NCBI GenBank assembly: GCA_002901265.1
Contig: PPHI01000074.1
Span: 186,001-250,000, forward strand
Length of the DNA stretch: 64,000 bases
Origin: Rhodopirellula baltica
Lineage (GTDB): Bacteria; Planctomycetota; Planctomycetia; Pirellulales; Pirellulaceae
Reading direction: 5' to 3'
Part shown: piece after piece, positions 9,146 through 17,227 of the stretch
Numbering within the stretch: the stretch's first letter is position 1
Layout: every line of letters starts with the position of its first letter
The notes under the pieces: generated by a model
What the model was told of the DNA's origin: nothing
Databases searched by the model: none
The model's input: only the letters and a program-made list of their open reading frames with translations
Program-made: the position numbers and the translations under genes

Positions 9146-9691
9146 ATGGCTGTGGCTCCTTCGAAACCCAAACGCCCTGACTATTTCTTTATCGCCGTGT
9201 TGCTGCTGACCGGCCTGGTGTCCGGATGGCTGCTCTTGATGCCGTTCGTCCCGGCGATTGCCCGCATGACGATGCGGCGGTTTCATCTGAGCAGTGAATC
9301 GTTCGGGCTGTGGGCGATCCAGGCTCCCATCCCCGCAATGTACAACTTTGGCAATCAGTACGAAGTCAGCGATCTGCCCGCAGGCTTGATCACGCCGGTG
9401 TTAGATACGACGCGTCCTCGTTACATCAATCACTTTCCAACGCGAATGCTGACGTTCGCGAACACTCGCTACAACTTATTGTGCGAAGGCCGGCATTGTT
9501 ATTTGACAATTCGGTCGGCCTATCGCGGTCAGTTGCTCGAATCCAAAATCGAAGCCCGACCAATCGGTGAAGGGCGTTATCAATGGATTCGTGAGTCGTC
9601 CGAGTTCATCGACCCTGCTGCAATGGATCAAAGTAAATCGACCGATCCACTAGGCTTGGATCAGCTCGTTCTTCCGGAGGTGTTGCAGTGA
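9146..9691 (+). CDS. Membrane-anchored protein of unknown function
   Basis: A 181-residue protein with a single N-terminal transmembrane segment (FFIAVLLLTGLVSGWLLLM, residues 14-32 or so) and a soluble remainder of about 140 residues. I do not recognise the family. The stop overlaps the start of the next gene (ATGA at 9688-9691), so the two products are probably made together and may form one complex. The start ATG at 9146 is preceded by the purine-rich GGGTAAGG. Confidence 0.7.
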   Translation: MAVAPSKPKRPDYFFIAVLLLTGLVSGWLLLMPFVPAIARMTMRRFHLSSESFGLWAIQAPIPAMYNFGNQYEVSDLPAGLITPVLDTTRPRYINHFPTRMLTFANTRYNLLCEGRHCYLTIRSAYRGQLLESKIEARPIGEGRYQWIRESSEFIDPAAMDQSKSTDPLGLDQLVLPEVLQ

Positions 9692-10590
9692 TGTCTGGCC
9701 AAGTTTTGGAATCGCCAGTGTCGGCCACCTCACGCCAACACGATGACTCGGTGTCAGCGGATCGGAGTCAAGGCTCAATCGCTTCCGTCACAATGCCTGA
9801 ACCCGGAAGCGGACGCGTTTTCGCGGCCTACTTGGTGGTGCAGTGCTGCTTGTTCATCGGACTGGTTTGGAAGTATTCGTTCTTCTACCTCGCAGACCAA
9901 GTTTATCGACACTTTCCGATCAGTGATTCGTTCTTTCCAGAGTGGTTGCAGTCACCCGATGTCGCACGCAACGCGTACATCGGATCGCTGTCAGCGATCA
10001 TCTTGGGCGTGTTCGGATTGACGCCTTGGATGCGAACGTTCGCAGCGATGGGAACGACGGGGTGCCTCGGTGTGTTGCTATTGCACCAATCCAGTCACAA
10101 TGACATGACCTTCGCGACAAGTGCGTGGGTCTCACTTTGGGTCTGTTGGTTGACGACCAGAATGAGTCATGAGGATCCCTATCCACTGCTACGCCGGGCC
10201 GCCTTTTTGGCACGCGTGATTTGCTCCATGATTCTGCTTGGCGGGGCGGTCGGCAAATGGACGCCAGAGTATTGGTCCGGCGAGGTGTTCTATGACATCT
10301 ATTTCGTCGACCGCGATTTCTGGGTTTTCAATTTGATGCGAGAACGATTCGACACCGAGACCCTAAAGACGATGGCAATGTGGTATAGCCGCAAAGTGAT
10401 CCTGGTCGAGTCGATCGCAGGTCTAGGGATGTGGCTTCTGCCTGCACGATGGGCAGCGTTTGTCGGCGTGACGATCTTCTTTTCGATCGCCTTTCTATCC
10501 AACCCACTGTTGTTTTCCGTGCTGACATGTCTGGTCGGGCTTTCGGCCGTCGGGTTCTTTGTCCCCGCGAAAACGACACTGACTTCTTAG
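9688..10590 (+). CDS. Polytopic membrane protein, possibly HTTM/DoxX-like
   Basis: A 300-residue protein with six or more predicted transmembrane segments beginning near residue 45 after a polar N-terminus. The segment GGAVGKWTPEYWSGEV, followed by a helix and a second hydrophobic pair, resembles the pattern of HTTM (vitamin K-dependent carboxylase-like) and DoxX-type membrane proteins, but the match is weak and catalytic residues are not evident. Its start overlaps the stop of the preceding membrane protein by 4 bases, showing translational coupling. A role with that partner in the envelope is inferred only. Confidence 0.65.
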   Translation: MMSGQVLESPVSATSRQHDDSVSADRSQGSIASVTMPEPGSGRVFAAYLVVQCCLFIGLVWKYSFFYLADQVYRHFPISDSFFPEWLQSPDVARNAYIGSLSAIILGVFGLTPWMRTFAAMGTTGCLGVLLLHQSSHNDMTFATSAWVSLWVCWLTTRMSHEDPYPLLRRAAFLARVICSMILLGGAVGKWTPEYWSGEVFYDIYFVDRDFWVFNLMRERFDTETLKTMAMWYSRKVILVESIAGLGMWLLPARWAAFVGVTIFFSIAFLSNPLLFSVLTCLVGLSAVGFFVPAKTTLTS

Positions 10591-11232
10591 GTCAGCCCAT
10601 TAAAGCGAATAGCGGCGAGCGATTGAGTTTCGATTTCAATCAAATTCACTCTCGATTGAAAGCTCACTCAACTGCTCGCCGCATCGCAACATCAATCCGA
10701 CAATGGTCTGCCCCACTCAATGTCGGTTGATTAGCCGTAGTGATTTGTCTGGACAAACACACACCGCTAACCCAGTGCCAATTGGCATCGTTCTCACGGA
10801 AGCCTTTTGTTTTCGGGGACGACTTCGACTCTACGGGAAACGGATTCACCTCAGCGGCCTTTTATTCAATCCGGTCCCGCACAATCAGCTCGCATTTTGC
10901 GTTTGTCACCGCTGAACGCATTTCGGCGCTCAGTCGCCCATTGATGACGCAACCTGAACTTTGCACGGACATCAGGCAGGCTGCCCAAGTCCTAGGCTAT
11001 GGAGCCTCGGCGCGCTGCGGAGGGACTCAGAGAAGGGGGCTCGGTCGGCCATGGGGCAGCAGTTTTAGGAGTCCGGTTGGACGAGTTATCGCGGTTGAGC
11101 CGCGGTGGATGGAATCTTTGCGATGAGGGAAAACCCGCTTCCGATATCACCATCACCGCTTCATCTTGTGACAACGATCAAGTCGCAGGACGGTGACCTG
11201 TTGATTCTGTGATTGGAAAGGATGCCATCACT
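10591..11232. other. Intergenic region of 640 bp with a long hairpin
   Basis: No supported gene. A frame at 10740-11126 is open on the plus strand, but it has no ribosome binding site and its composition looks random. The left end holds the long inverted repeat described separately. The right end should contain the promoter and 5' leader of the autotransporter-type gene. Confidence 0.5.
10612..10682. repeat. Long imperfect inverted repeat (hairpin) of about 71 bases
   Basis: Three nested arm pairs line up in one stem: GCGGCGAGC at 10612-10620 with GCTCGCCGC at 10674-10682, TTGAGT at 10623-10628 with ACTCAA at 10666-10671, and TTTCAATC at 10634-10641 with GATTGAAA at 10654-10661. The loop is 12 bases. 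No T tract follows, so it is not a standard terminator for the gene ending at 10590. It may be a REP-like element or the 3' end of that transcript. Confidence 0.75.
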
Positions 11233-12810
11233 ATGGCCAAGAAAAAGCTCCGTCGTGTTGCGCTTGCTGGATTGCTCGCGTTCTTCGGTTCCAACGCTTC
11301 CGCACAGACGTTTACTTCACAGGACACCCCACTTCGAATTCCGCCGGGAGGCACTTCGGGAACGACGATCTCGTCGATCACCGTTGGGAGTGGACTTTCG
11401 ATTTCTGATCTCGACGTCAATGTTGATTACAACCACTCGTTCAACGGTGATTTGGTCGCGACCGTAACATCACCGAATGGAACGACCGCGAAGCTGTTCG
11501 ACGGAGTGGGTGGGGGAGCCAATGCGGCCAATGGCGGTTATCGATTCGATGACGAGTCCGGGAATACGTTCGGTAGCGGCAATCCCATTCCCCCGGGAAC
11601 CTATCGCCCCAACCAACTGCTGTCCGCGTTTGATGGAGAGAACGCCCAGGGAACATGGACGTTAACTATCAACGATCAATTACCAGGCGACTCCGGCTTT
11701 TTGAACTTTTGGCAGTTGTTGTTTGTGGCTGCAGAGGACTTCAGTTACGCGGACGTGTTGGCCAGTTCGGCGATTCTGGAAGTCCAAGCGACGAACCAGT
11801 TCCTCGGTCAGCTCGCCGACCGTCTACGTGGTGGTGTTCCGACCAGTGCGAAGCAATACGCGTATCAGGTTTCGCAATTTTCGGCGGCGGCTCCGTCCAT
11901 TGCTTCAGGAGATTCCGCCAACCCAATTCGTCTGGTTTCGACGGCTCCTTCGGATCACACGGTCGAGCAGGTTTCGTATCACACATCGCCTGTCTACAAA
12001 CGGCGTAAGATCTCGCAAACCCAAGCTTGGATCTCGGGCTACGGGTCGCAGGGTTCGGTCGACAACGGATTCAGCTATGACTTTTCGGGGCTCACCTTCG
12101 GAGCCCAGCGTCAAATCGATTGCTTTACCACCGTTGGATTGGCTGGCAACTACTTCGGTGCTGACGGCGGTCGTTTGGCAGCGAACGTCGATTTAGAAGC
12201 GTTCGGACTCGCGGCCTATGCAAGTCGTCAACTCGCATCGAACCGGTACTTCACCGGGATTTTGGGTTTCAACCAAGGCGACTACGACACCTACCGTTCG
12301 ACCACAACGGGTGATGCTCTTGGCAATACAGAGAGCGATTCGTTCCAGAGCTATTTCGAGCTCGGTCGAAACCTTCGGGCGGGCGATTGGAGCGTTCAGC
12401 CACACGTCGCAATGCAGTACATCGGAATCAGCTACGACGGATACACCGAAAGCGGCGCGGGTGCATCGAACTTGCAAGTCGCCGAAGACCACTTCAATTC
12501 GGCACGTGGGATTATTGGCACGAGCTTTTCAAAGAACATGTGCGTGCTTGGCGGTACGTTGGCACCGATCTATCGGCTGGGATACGCCCACGAGTTTGCC
12601 GATACCAACCAAGTGTTGACGACGCAATTTGCCGGCGGAAACGCGTTGTCGGTCCAAGGTGCAAAACTTGGTCGCGACTTCTTGGACCTTGGCGTCGGTT
12701 TCGGCTATTCGACTCGCTCGGGCATCACTTTGTACGCCGACTACGATGCCCAGTTCACATCCAGTCATGACCAGCACACCGGCCAAGGCGGATTAATGTT
12801 TGCTTGGTAA
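11233..12810 (+). CDS. Outer-membrane autotransporter-type protein with proprotein-convertase P-domain
   Basis: A 525-residue exported protein. A signal peptide (MAKKKLRRVALAGLLAFFG, cleavage after ASA) is followed at residues 30-170 by a P/Homo B domain: the calcium-binding-type strands VNVDYNHSFNGDLVATVTSP, the middle loop, and the closing GTWTLTINDQLPGDSG. There is no protease domain. After a linker, residues 265-525 or so form an autotransporter-like beta-barrel (QTQAWISGYGSQGS, repeated amphipathic strands) ending in the terminal aromatic FAW typical of outer-membrane proteins. I chose the ATG at 11233, with GGAAAGG upstream; a GTG at 11209 is the alternative. The combination suggests a surface-displayed P-domain. 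Confidence 0.8.
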   Translation: MAKKKLRRVALAGLLAFFGSNASAQTFTSQDTPLRIPPGGTSGTTISSITVGSGLSISDLDVNVDYNHSFNGDLVATVTSPNGTTAKLFDGVGGGANAANGGYRFDDESGNTFGSGNPIPPGTYRPNQLLSAFDGENAQGTWTLTINDQLPGDSGFLNFWQLLFVAAEDFSYADVLASSAILEVQATNQFLGQLADRLRGGVPTSAKQYAYQVSQFSAAAPSIASGDSANPIRLVSTAPSDHTVEQVSYHTSPVYKRRKISQTQAWISGYGSQGSVDNGFSYDFSGLTFGAQRQIDCFTTVGLAGNYFGADGGRLAANVDLEAFGLAAYASRQLASNRYFTGILGFNQGDYDTYRSTTTGDALGNTESDSFQSYFELGRNLRAGDWSVQPHVAMQYIGISYDGYTESGAGASNLQVAEDHFNSARGIIGTSFSKNMCVLGGTLAPIYRLGYAHEFADTNQVLTTQFAGGNALSVQGAKLGRDFLDLGVGFGYSTRSGITLYADYDAQFTSSHDQHTGQGGLMFAW

Positions 12811-12837
12811 CTCTCACGTGCCGTTTGATCAGCAGTG

Positions 12838-14271
12838 TTAACGCTGCTGATTGGACGTTTCTTCTTGGCGATTTGCGAGATGCGGGACTAGTTCAGATAG
12901 GCCGTGTTCCTCGGCTAGTTTCCGAGCTTCTTCCTGCCGACCTTCGGCGATGTGGATCTGTACGATTCCCAGCCATGCCTGTCGATTGCCTGGGTCGATA
13001 TTCAGCAACGTATCGTATTCAGTCATAGCGCCCGCATACACTTCCGTCGACTGCAGAGCTTGTGCAAGTTTCAATCGTGCTTTGCGGTGCTCCGGTTGGC
13101 TGGCCAACACGGTTCGGTAGAGCTCGATCGATTTGTCATATTGCTTCATCGCTGTCGTTAACGCTGCCAAGTTGAGTAGCGTTTCGACGTGATTCGGATT
13201 CAGCGTCGCGGCTCGTTTCCAATGTTCGAGCGCTTTGGCAGGTTGTCCGGTTTTGATCAACGCACTTCCCAAATTGCAATGGGTTTGTGCTAGTGCTTCT
13301 GTGCTCGCGCCAAGTGACAACGCTTTGACATAGAACTCAATTGCCCGATCGTATTGTTGTGCTTTGAAATTCTGGTCGGCGATGAACTGATAACGCCGGT
13401 GGCTGTGAAGCGATGACTCGACAGCCCACAACAATGGATCATATGGCCCATAGGGTTTGCGATTCGAAGCCGCACTGGTCAGCATCTCTTTCGCAAGTTC
13501 GAGTTGTCCGCTTCGGCGATAGGCGGTGCCCAGCAGGTGCTGGATGCTTCCAGAATGTGGGTCCTGCTTCAACGCAGCTTGCAAGTGTTCGATGGCCGTT
13601 TGCAATTCATCGCGTTGTTCTGCGATTCGGCCCAGCGAATATCGTGCGAAGGCATGGTTGGGGGCAATCGAAAGTACCTTGTCGAACCAGGTTTCGGCTT
13701 CGTCGGTACGCCCCGTCGATAACTCGATTTCGCCTAACCAACACATCGCGGCCAGTTGCGTCTCGAGCGATTCCGCATCAATGGGCTGAAGATTTTCAAG
13801 TGCATTGGCGAAAGCTGTCTTGGCTTCTTTGGGTCGGCCTTCGAGTCGGTGAAGATGCCCGATCAGAAATTGCCAGCGATAGTCGTCGGGTTGGTGCTGA
13901 AGTGCTTGTTCGTAGCAAAACTGCGCGGCATCGAAGCTTTCCAAGCATTGGCTGATCATTCCCATTTCGCCATAGCACTCGACCATTTTGCCGTGGCGAA
14001 TTGCGTCAGGTGATTTGGCGATCTGTTCAAATCGAAGTTCTAGATCCGAGATTTGCTTTTGGATCGATGCTTCGATCGAAGGATCGTCCAGTCTTGGGAT
14101 TCGATGTCCGCCGACGACTTTGAAGAGATGTTCGTCGAAGGGTGCTTCAATCGAGGCTTCGATCGGTTCCGTTTTCGCAACGGGGGATGGGGAGCAGCCC
14201 GTCATGCTGCAACTGATGCCAATCGACAGGCACAGCGAAGCGACAGTTTGAATGCGTTTGGATTCGATCAC
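12838..14271 (-). CDS. TPR-repeat lipoprotein
   Basis: A 477-residue protein made almost wholly of tetratricopeptide repeats (for example AQFCYEQALQHQPDDYRW, AIEFYVKALSLGASTEALA, ALEHWKRAATLNPNHVETL). The N-terminus is a lipoprotein signal ending in the lipobox SMTGC (Cys near residue 26), so it is probably anchored on a membrane facing the periplasm. The GTG start at 14271 overlaps the TGA of the upstream ASPIC/UnbV gene as GTGA, which implies translational coupling. The frame stays open further upstream to 14355, but that part lies inside the neighbour and lacks a start with a signal peptide. Confidence 0.85.
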   Translation of the reverse strand: MIESKRIQTVASLCLSIGISCSMTGCSPSPVAKTEPIEASIEAPFDEHLFKVVGGHRIPRLDDPSIEASIQKQISDLELRFEQIAKSPDAIRHGKMVECYGEMGMISQCLESFDAAQFCYEQALQHQPDDYRWQFLIGHLHRLEGRPKEAKTAFANALENLQPIDAESLETQLAAMCWLGEIELSTGRTDEAETWFDKVLSIAPNHAFARYSLGRIAEQRDELQTAIEHLQAALKQDPHSGSIQHLLGTAYRRSGQLELAKEMLTSAASNRKPYGPYDPLLWAVESSLHSHRRYQFIADQNFKAQQYDRAIEFYVKALSLGASTEALAQTHCNLGSALIKTGQPAKALEHWKRAATLNPNHVETLLNLAALTTAMKQYDKSIELYRTVLASQPEHRKARLKLAQALQSTEVYAGAMTEYDTLLNIDPGNRQAWLGIVQIHIAEGRQEEARKLAEEHGLSELVPHLANRQEETSNQQR

Positions 14272-16064
14272 AGCTGTTGACCTGTTCCTTGGCGAAGGGT
14301 GTTGTACTGTCGCAAAGTTGGGGCGGGAAATTGTTCGATGGTTCCGTCGGGCCAACGGACGGTTAAGTTGGTCGCTTTGGCGCCGTCAGGGACAGCAAAC
14401 AAGACACGAGGGTCGTGGGCGCTGCAGTAACTGCCATCGGCGCGGCAGCGACGTTGCATTGTGACACCACTGCTGAGTGTCAATCGCGCGACCGCGCCAA
14501 GCTGATCGCGGCGTCCGCTGGCGTCGACGAGCCGAACGCCGGTCCAGTTTTGTTGATGGCCCAATTGGTTGCGGTACATTCTCGCCGGGCCTTCGTTGTT
14601 GATTACGATAAAGTCCATGTCGCCATCGTTGTCGATGTCGCCCATCGACAGGCCGCGGCTCATCTCTTGTTGCTCGAACGAAGGGGCAACGCGACGCTTG
14701 GCTTCGACGAACCGATCGCCTTCGTTATGAAACAGTTGGTTGTGTTGTCCGAGCGGATAATCTTGGCTCGTTGTCACCGTGCCGTTTTCGCGTTTGACGG
14801 TTCCGCTGACCACGACCAAGTCGAGACGCGAGTCGTTGTCAAAGTCGAGCCATCCAGAGCCGAAGCTGGTCATCGCTTGACTGGGGGCGGCGAGTCCGAG
14901 CAAGTTGGTTCGATCGGAGAATCCGCCGCTACCGTCGTTCAGATACAGCGTGTTCGTTTCGCTGGTCAGGTGGGCGACAAAGATGTCTTCGTCGCCATCG
15001 TTATCAAAGTCACCGGCATCGACGCCCATCCCGGCTTCTGCAGCTCCGACCGCATTGAAGGCACAGCCAAACAATAACGCAGCGTCTTCAAAGGTGCCGT
15101 CCTTGCCGTTGATCCAGAGTCGATTCTCCATCCCGTCGTTGGCAACATAGATGTCGGGCCAGTGATCACCGTTAAAGTCGGCGCTAACGATGCCAAGTCC
15201 GGCGCCGTATTTAGATGCGATCCCTGCCTTGACCGAGACATCGATGAAACGTCCTGTTCCATCGTTTCGATACAGTTGATCGGCTTCTCCGGTGTAGCTG
15301 TTGGGGCCGCAGTAGTCACGCCGACCGCTGGCCCCATAGCAAGGTTTTTGGGACTCGGCGGAGTAGATCACATAGTTCGATACGAACAAATCCAACCAAC
15401 CGTCGCGGTCAAAGTCCACAAAACACGCACTCGTGCTCCAACGGTCGGACTGCAGACCGACCGCTTTGGTCGCGTCGCTGAACGTGCCGTCGCCGTTGTT
15501 GATCAAAAATTGATTGCCGCCAACGTTGGTTACAAAGACATCGACATCGCCGTCATTATCGATGTCACCACAGGCGACGCCTTGCCCATACCCGGTGGCA
15601 ACCGATACACCGCTGGATACGGTAACGTCAGTGAACTTCAATTCGACGTTGGGGCCGCTTCCAGCAGTGTCGTTTCGATAGAGACGATCACTTGGTGTAT
15701 CTGATGTCGATCCTTTTGTCAGAACAGGGCCTTCGTGACTTTGGACGACATACACGTCTAGGTCGCCATCGTTGTCAAAGTCGAACAATGCCGCGCCCGT
15801 GCCGACGATCTCAAAAAAACGATACTCCAACGTCCGACCGGACAGATTTTGAAACTCAAAACCAGACTCAGATGAAACCTCTTCAAACGCATAGTCAGCG
15901 GATTGAGATGCGGTTGGTTTTTCGGACGAACCGCTGATTTCTGACTCGAGTTCTGTTGCGTCGGGGTTGGTGTCAGACGACGCTGAGCGATCGGCGCATC
16001 CAGGCACCAACGCAAGAGTTGCCAAAAACAGGCATGCAAGTTTGGCCGATGTCACGTTCGACAT
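14268..16064 (-). CDS. ASPIC/UnbV and FG-GAP (VCBS) repeat lipoprotein, CRTAC1-like
   Basis: About 598 residues from the ATG at 16064, which begins the lipoprotein signal MSNVTSAKLACLFLATLALVPGC; another ATG at 16085 would add seven residues. Seven calcium-binding FG-GAP blades are visible, with cores such as DFDNDGDLDVYV, DIDNDGDVDVFV, DFDRDGWLDLFV, DFNGDHWPDIYV and DIDNDGDMDFIV, predicting a beta-propeller. The C-terminal 90 residues are the ASPIC/UnbV domain (LGAVARLTLSSG, VRWPDG). This family is very common in planctomycetes and its biochemical role is unknown. It is the first gene of a coupled pair with the TPR lipoprotein. Confidence 0.9.
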   Translation of the reverse strand: MSNVTSAKLACLFLATLALVPGCADRSASSDTNPDATELESEISGSSEKPTASQSADYAFEEVSSESGFEFQNLSGRTLEYRFFEIVGTGAALFDFDNDGDLDVYVVQSHEGPVLTKGSTSDTPSDRLYRNDTAGSGPNVELKFTDVTVSSGVSVATGYGQGVACGDIDNDGDVDVFVTNVGGNQFLINNGDGTFSDATKAVGLQSDRWSTSACFVDFDRDGWLDLFVSNYVIYSAESQKPCYGASGRRDYCGPNSYTGEADQLYRNDGTGRFIDVSVKAGIASKYGAGLGIVSADFNGDHWPDIYVANDGMENRLWINGKDGTFEDAALLFGCAFNAVGAAEAGMGVDAGDFDNDGDEDIFVAHLTSETNTLYLNDGSGGFSDRTNLLGLAAPSQAMTSFGSGWLDFDNDSRLDLVVVSGTVKRENGTVTTSQDYPLGQHNQLFHNEGDRFVEAKRRVAPSFEQQEMSRGLSMGDIDNDGDMDFIVINNEGPARMYRNQLGHQQNWTGVRLVDASGRRDQLGAVARLTLSSGVTMQRRCRADGSYCSAHDPRVLFAVPDGAKATNLTVRWPDGTIEQFPAPTLRQYNTLRQGTGQQL

Positions 16065-16204
16065 CGGTTGATCGCGATGGGGCATGGTCGGTCGGGGCGT
16101 TCGATAGGGCAGTTCAAAACTGCATATAGGAGTATCTCGCCGCTGGGACAAGATCAATCCGCTGCTTAGCCCCTAAGAAGGCTCATGTCCGAAGATGCCA
16201 GCGA

Positions 16205-17107
16205 TCAAGCACGTCCCAGCAGGTGGTCAAGCTTGGCCAAGTCCTCTCTGATGGCGGCAAGGTGCTGCGGAACCAGTTCCGCCGGACGATGATCCAAATA
16301 CTCCTCGTGCAGCGAAATCGGCCCCGAAAAGCCGTCTGATTTCAGCATCTCGAAAAACGACTCTTGAACCAAGCCGGTTCCGAGTGGGACGTTGTTCACC
16401 GACCCGTTTTCCCAAACAAAGTCTTTCACATAAACAGTGTCGATATGATCGCGAATCATGCGATACGTCGTTGGCCAACTGGTACCGCCTTCGACCGTCG
16501 CATGACGGATGTCATAAGCCATCGCCAAGTCACTCGGTTCGATTCCATCAAGTACTTCTGCCAAGTCCCAAATTGGTGCTCCCAAGTAATTCGTGCCGGC
16601 GTGGTTTTGATACAAACCGGTGACCCCATAATCATGGTTGAGCGATGCGAGCGCTTTAAACTTTGGCTTCCAGCCCTGAAGTTGGTCTTTCACCGATTGT
16701 TTGGCGTCGTATCGGAAATACTTCATCCGGTATCGCGTGATTCCAAGTGTCGCCGCGGTGCGAATGACACGCTCGGTCGCGGGATCGTCGGCGTCATTGA
16801 TGTCGGAGGTCAAGATCGTGACTTTCAAGTTGCACTTCGCCAAAGCTTCGACAAGTCGCGGTAACTGTTCGACTACATTGATAGGATCAATATGTCCGCC
16901 ACTACGAATTGGGGCTTCGATCCCGTCGACGCCCAGCTCTGCCATCGATTCAGCCAGTTGATCAAACGATAGAGAATTAAATGGCTTCGTAAAAACGGCA
17001 ATCGGATTAGACGCAAGCGGTGTTGCCGCGTTGGCTGCCATTTGAACGCTGGCGGAGGCTGTGATGGTTCCGGCTAATGCTAAGAATCGTCTGCGGTCGA
17101 TTGACAT
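16205..17107 (-). CDS. TAT-exported sugar phosphate isomerase/epimerase-like protein
   Basis: A 300-residue TIM-barrel protein of the xylose isomerase/AP endonuclease 2 superfamily. The start at 17107 gives a twin-arginine signal (MSIDRRRFLALAGTITASAS), so the enzyme folds before export. Barrel features include the metal-ligand-type acidic residues in DGIEAPIRSGGHIDP, LYQNHAGTNYLG, MAYDIRHATVEG and ISLHEEYLD. The substrate is unknown; planctomycetes hold many such paralogues. It is divergent from the AmmeMemoRadiSam fusion with a 120-bp intergenic region that carries three overlapping GGGNAGGG octamers. Confidence 0.85.
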   Translation of the reverse strand: MSIDRRRFLALAGTITASASVQMAANAATPLASNPIAVFTKPFNSLSFDQLAESMAELGVDGIEAPIRSGGHIDPINVVEQLPRLVEALAKCNLKVTILTSDINDADDPATERVIRTAATLGITRYRMKYFRYDAKQSVKDQLQGWKPKFKALASLNHDYGVTGLYQNHAGTNYLGAPIWDLAEVLDGIEPSDLAMAYDIRHATVEGGTSWPTTYRMIRDHIDTVYVKDFVWENGSVNNVPLGTGLVQESFFEMLKSDGFSGPISLHEEYLDHRPAELVPQHLAAIREDLAKLDHLLGRA

Positions 17108-17130
17108 GATGGGAAGGTCTCGTCGGCCAG

Positions 17131-17148
17131 GGGAAGGGCAGGGCAGGG
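17131..17148 (+). repeat. Triple overlapping GGGNAGGG (KOPS-like) octamers
   Basis: GGGAAGGG at 17131 runs into GGGCAGGG at 17136 and again at 17141. The cluster lies between two divergent genes. GGGNAGGG is the E. coli FtsK-orienting polar sequence; whether it has that role here is inference. Confidence 0.6.
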
Positions 17149-17227
17149 GAGCAGCGAAGCAGTGGTTCGGTCGCAACCGATTGCCATATTATGCCTGATT
17201 TCAAGTTGGGATGGAGAAGCAAGTCAA

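Noticed and set aside
10208-10226. A TGGCACG-TTGC-like sequence resembling a sigma-54 promoter
   Set aside because: It lies inside a coding region and the GG-GC spacing is two bases too long.
10740-11126. A 128-codon plus-strand frame upstream of the autotransporter-type gene
   Set aside because: No ribosome binding site, no family features, and composition unlike the neighbouring genes.
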